12,930 nt of DNA from Methanomassiliicoccaceae archaeon UBA480 (GTDB taxonomy: Archaea > Thermoplasmatota > Thermoplasmata > Methanomassiliicoccales > Methanomethylophilaceae), in the NCBI GenBank assembly GCA_002506425.1, contig DAXO01000029.1, positions 3,328-16,257 on the forward strand, given 5' to 3'. The position numbers and the translations under genes are program-made. Shown here in pieces: positions 12,908-12,930 of this stretch. The notes under the pieces were generated by a model. The model ran no database searches, was not told where the DNA came from, and saw only the letters and a list, made by a program, of their open reading frames with translations. The stretch's first letter is position 1; the number at the start of each line of letters is the position of its first letter.

Positions 12908-12930
12908 CAACCGAAATTCCGATTTGTGCG

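Larger units (their letters stand above)
12726..12930. other. Non-coding right edge, 205 bases
   Basis: No convincing gene is seen. The region holds a 13-base-pair hairpin (12760-12797), a small inverted repeat TTTGC-ATGC-GCAAA (12803-12816), three copies of TCTGAGG and a TATA-like element near the end. It is compatible with a terminator followed by the promoter of a plus-strand gene beginning outside the window. Confidence 0.6.

Noticed and set aside
12467..12910. Minus-strand open frame of 147 codons at the right edge
   Set aside because: Mostly antisense to the CBS-ParB gene, with no promoter, ribosome site or recognisable domain.
1..12930. CRISPR arrays, insertion sequences, phage genes, att sites
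   Set aside because: No spaced direct repeats, transposase or integrase motifs, or terminal inverted repeats were seen; nearly all the sequence is housekeeping coding DNA of uniform composition.

Overview
The window reads as a gene-dense, high-GC stretch of a euryarchaeal chromosome, most likely a methanogen of the Thermoplasmata (Methanomassiliicoccales-like). Archaeal signatures are a class I lysyl-tRNA synthetase, Dph2 of diphthamide synthesis, ribosomal protein L10e, a zinc-ribbon RNase P subunit (Rnp4) and TATA-type promoters. The methanogen assignment rests mainly on a probable MtxX (methanogenesis marker 4) gene. Almost every gene ends in TGA and none in TAG, which would fit a lineage that reads TAG as pyrrolysine, but nothing here proves that. 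No mobile element, CRISPR array, rRNA or tRNA gene was found.

Layout: the left edge holds the C-terminal part of lysS (+). It converges without any gap on a minus-strand pair, rpl10e-dph2. An AT-rich divergent promoter region then leads to an unrecognised 329-residue protein (+), followed by an information-processing cluster rnp4-yhbY-serS (+). Facing serS is a minus-strand pair made of a small two-helix membrane protein and an HD-domain phosphohydrolase, whose open frame runs on into the antisense strand of serS. A second divergent promoter drives a tightly packed five-gene plus-strand operon: Frm2-like nitroreductase, mtxX, queD, queC, queE. The last three convert a GTP-derived pterin precursor to preQ0, the precursor of archaeosine in archaeal tRNA. 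Facing its end is a minus-strand pair, Mrp/NBP35 Fe-S carrier ATPase followed by a NifX/NafY-like protein. A third divergent promoter, rich in inverted repeats, separates mrp from a CBS-CBS-ParB-like protein. The last 205 bases are non-coding and contain a strong hairpin, repeated heptamers and a TATA box pointing out of the window.

Recurring themes are starts placed about 26-32 bases after a TATA box (apparently leaderless mRNAs), ATGA start/stop overlaps inside operons, and three 3' ends (rnp4, HD gene, queD) that overrun into a neighbouring gene. For rnp4 and the HD gene a single-base indel would restore a conventional end. The most interesting context is the coupling of a methanogenesis marker gene and a flavin nitroreductase to preQ0 synthesis in one operon.
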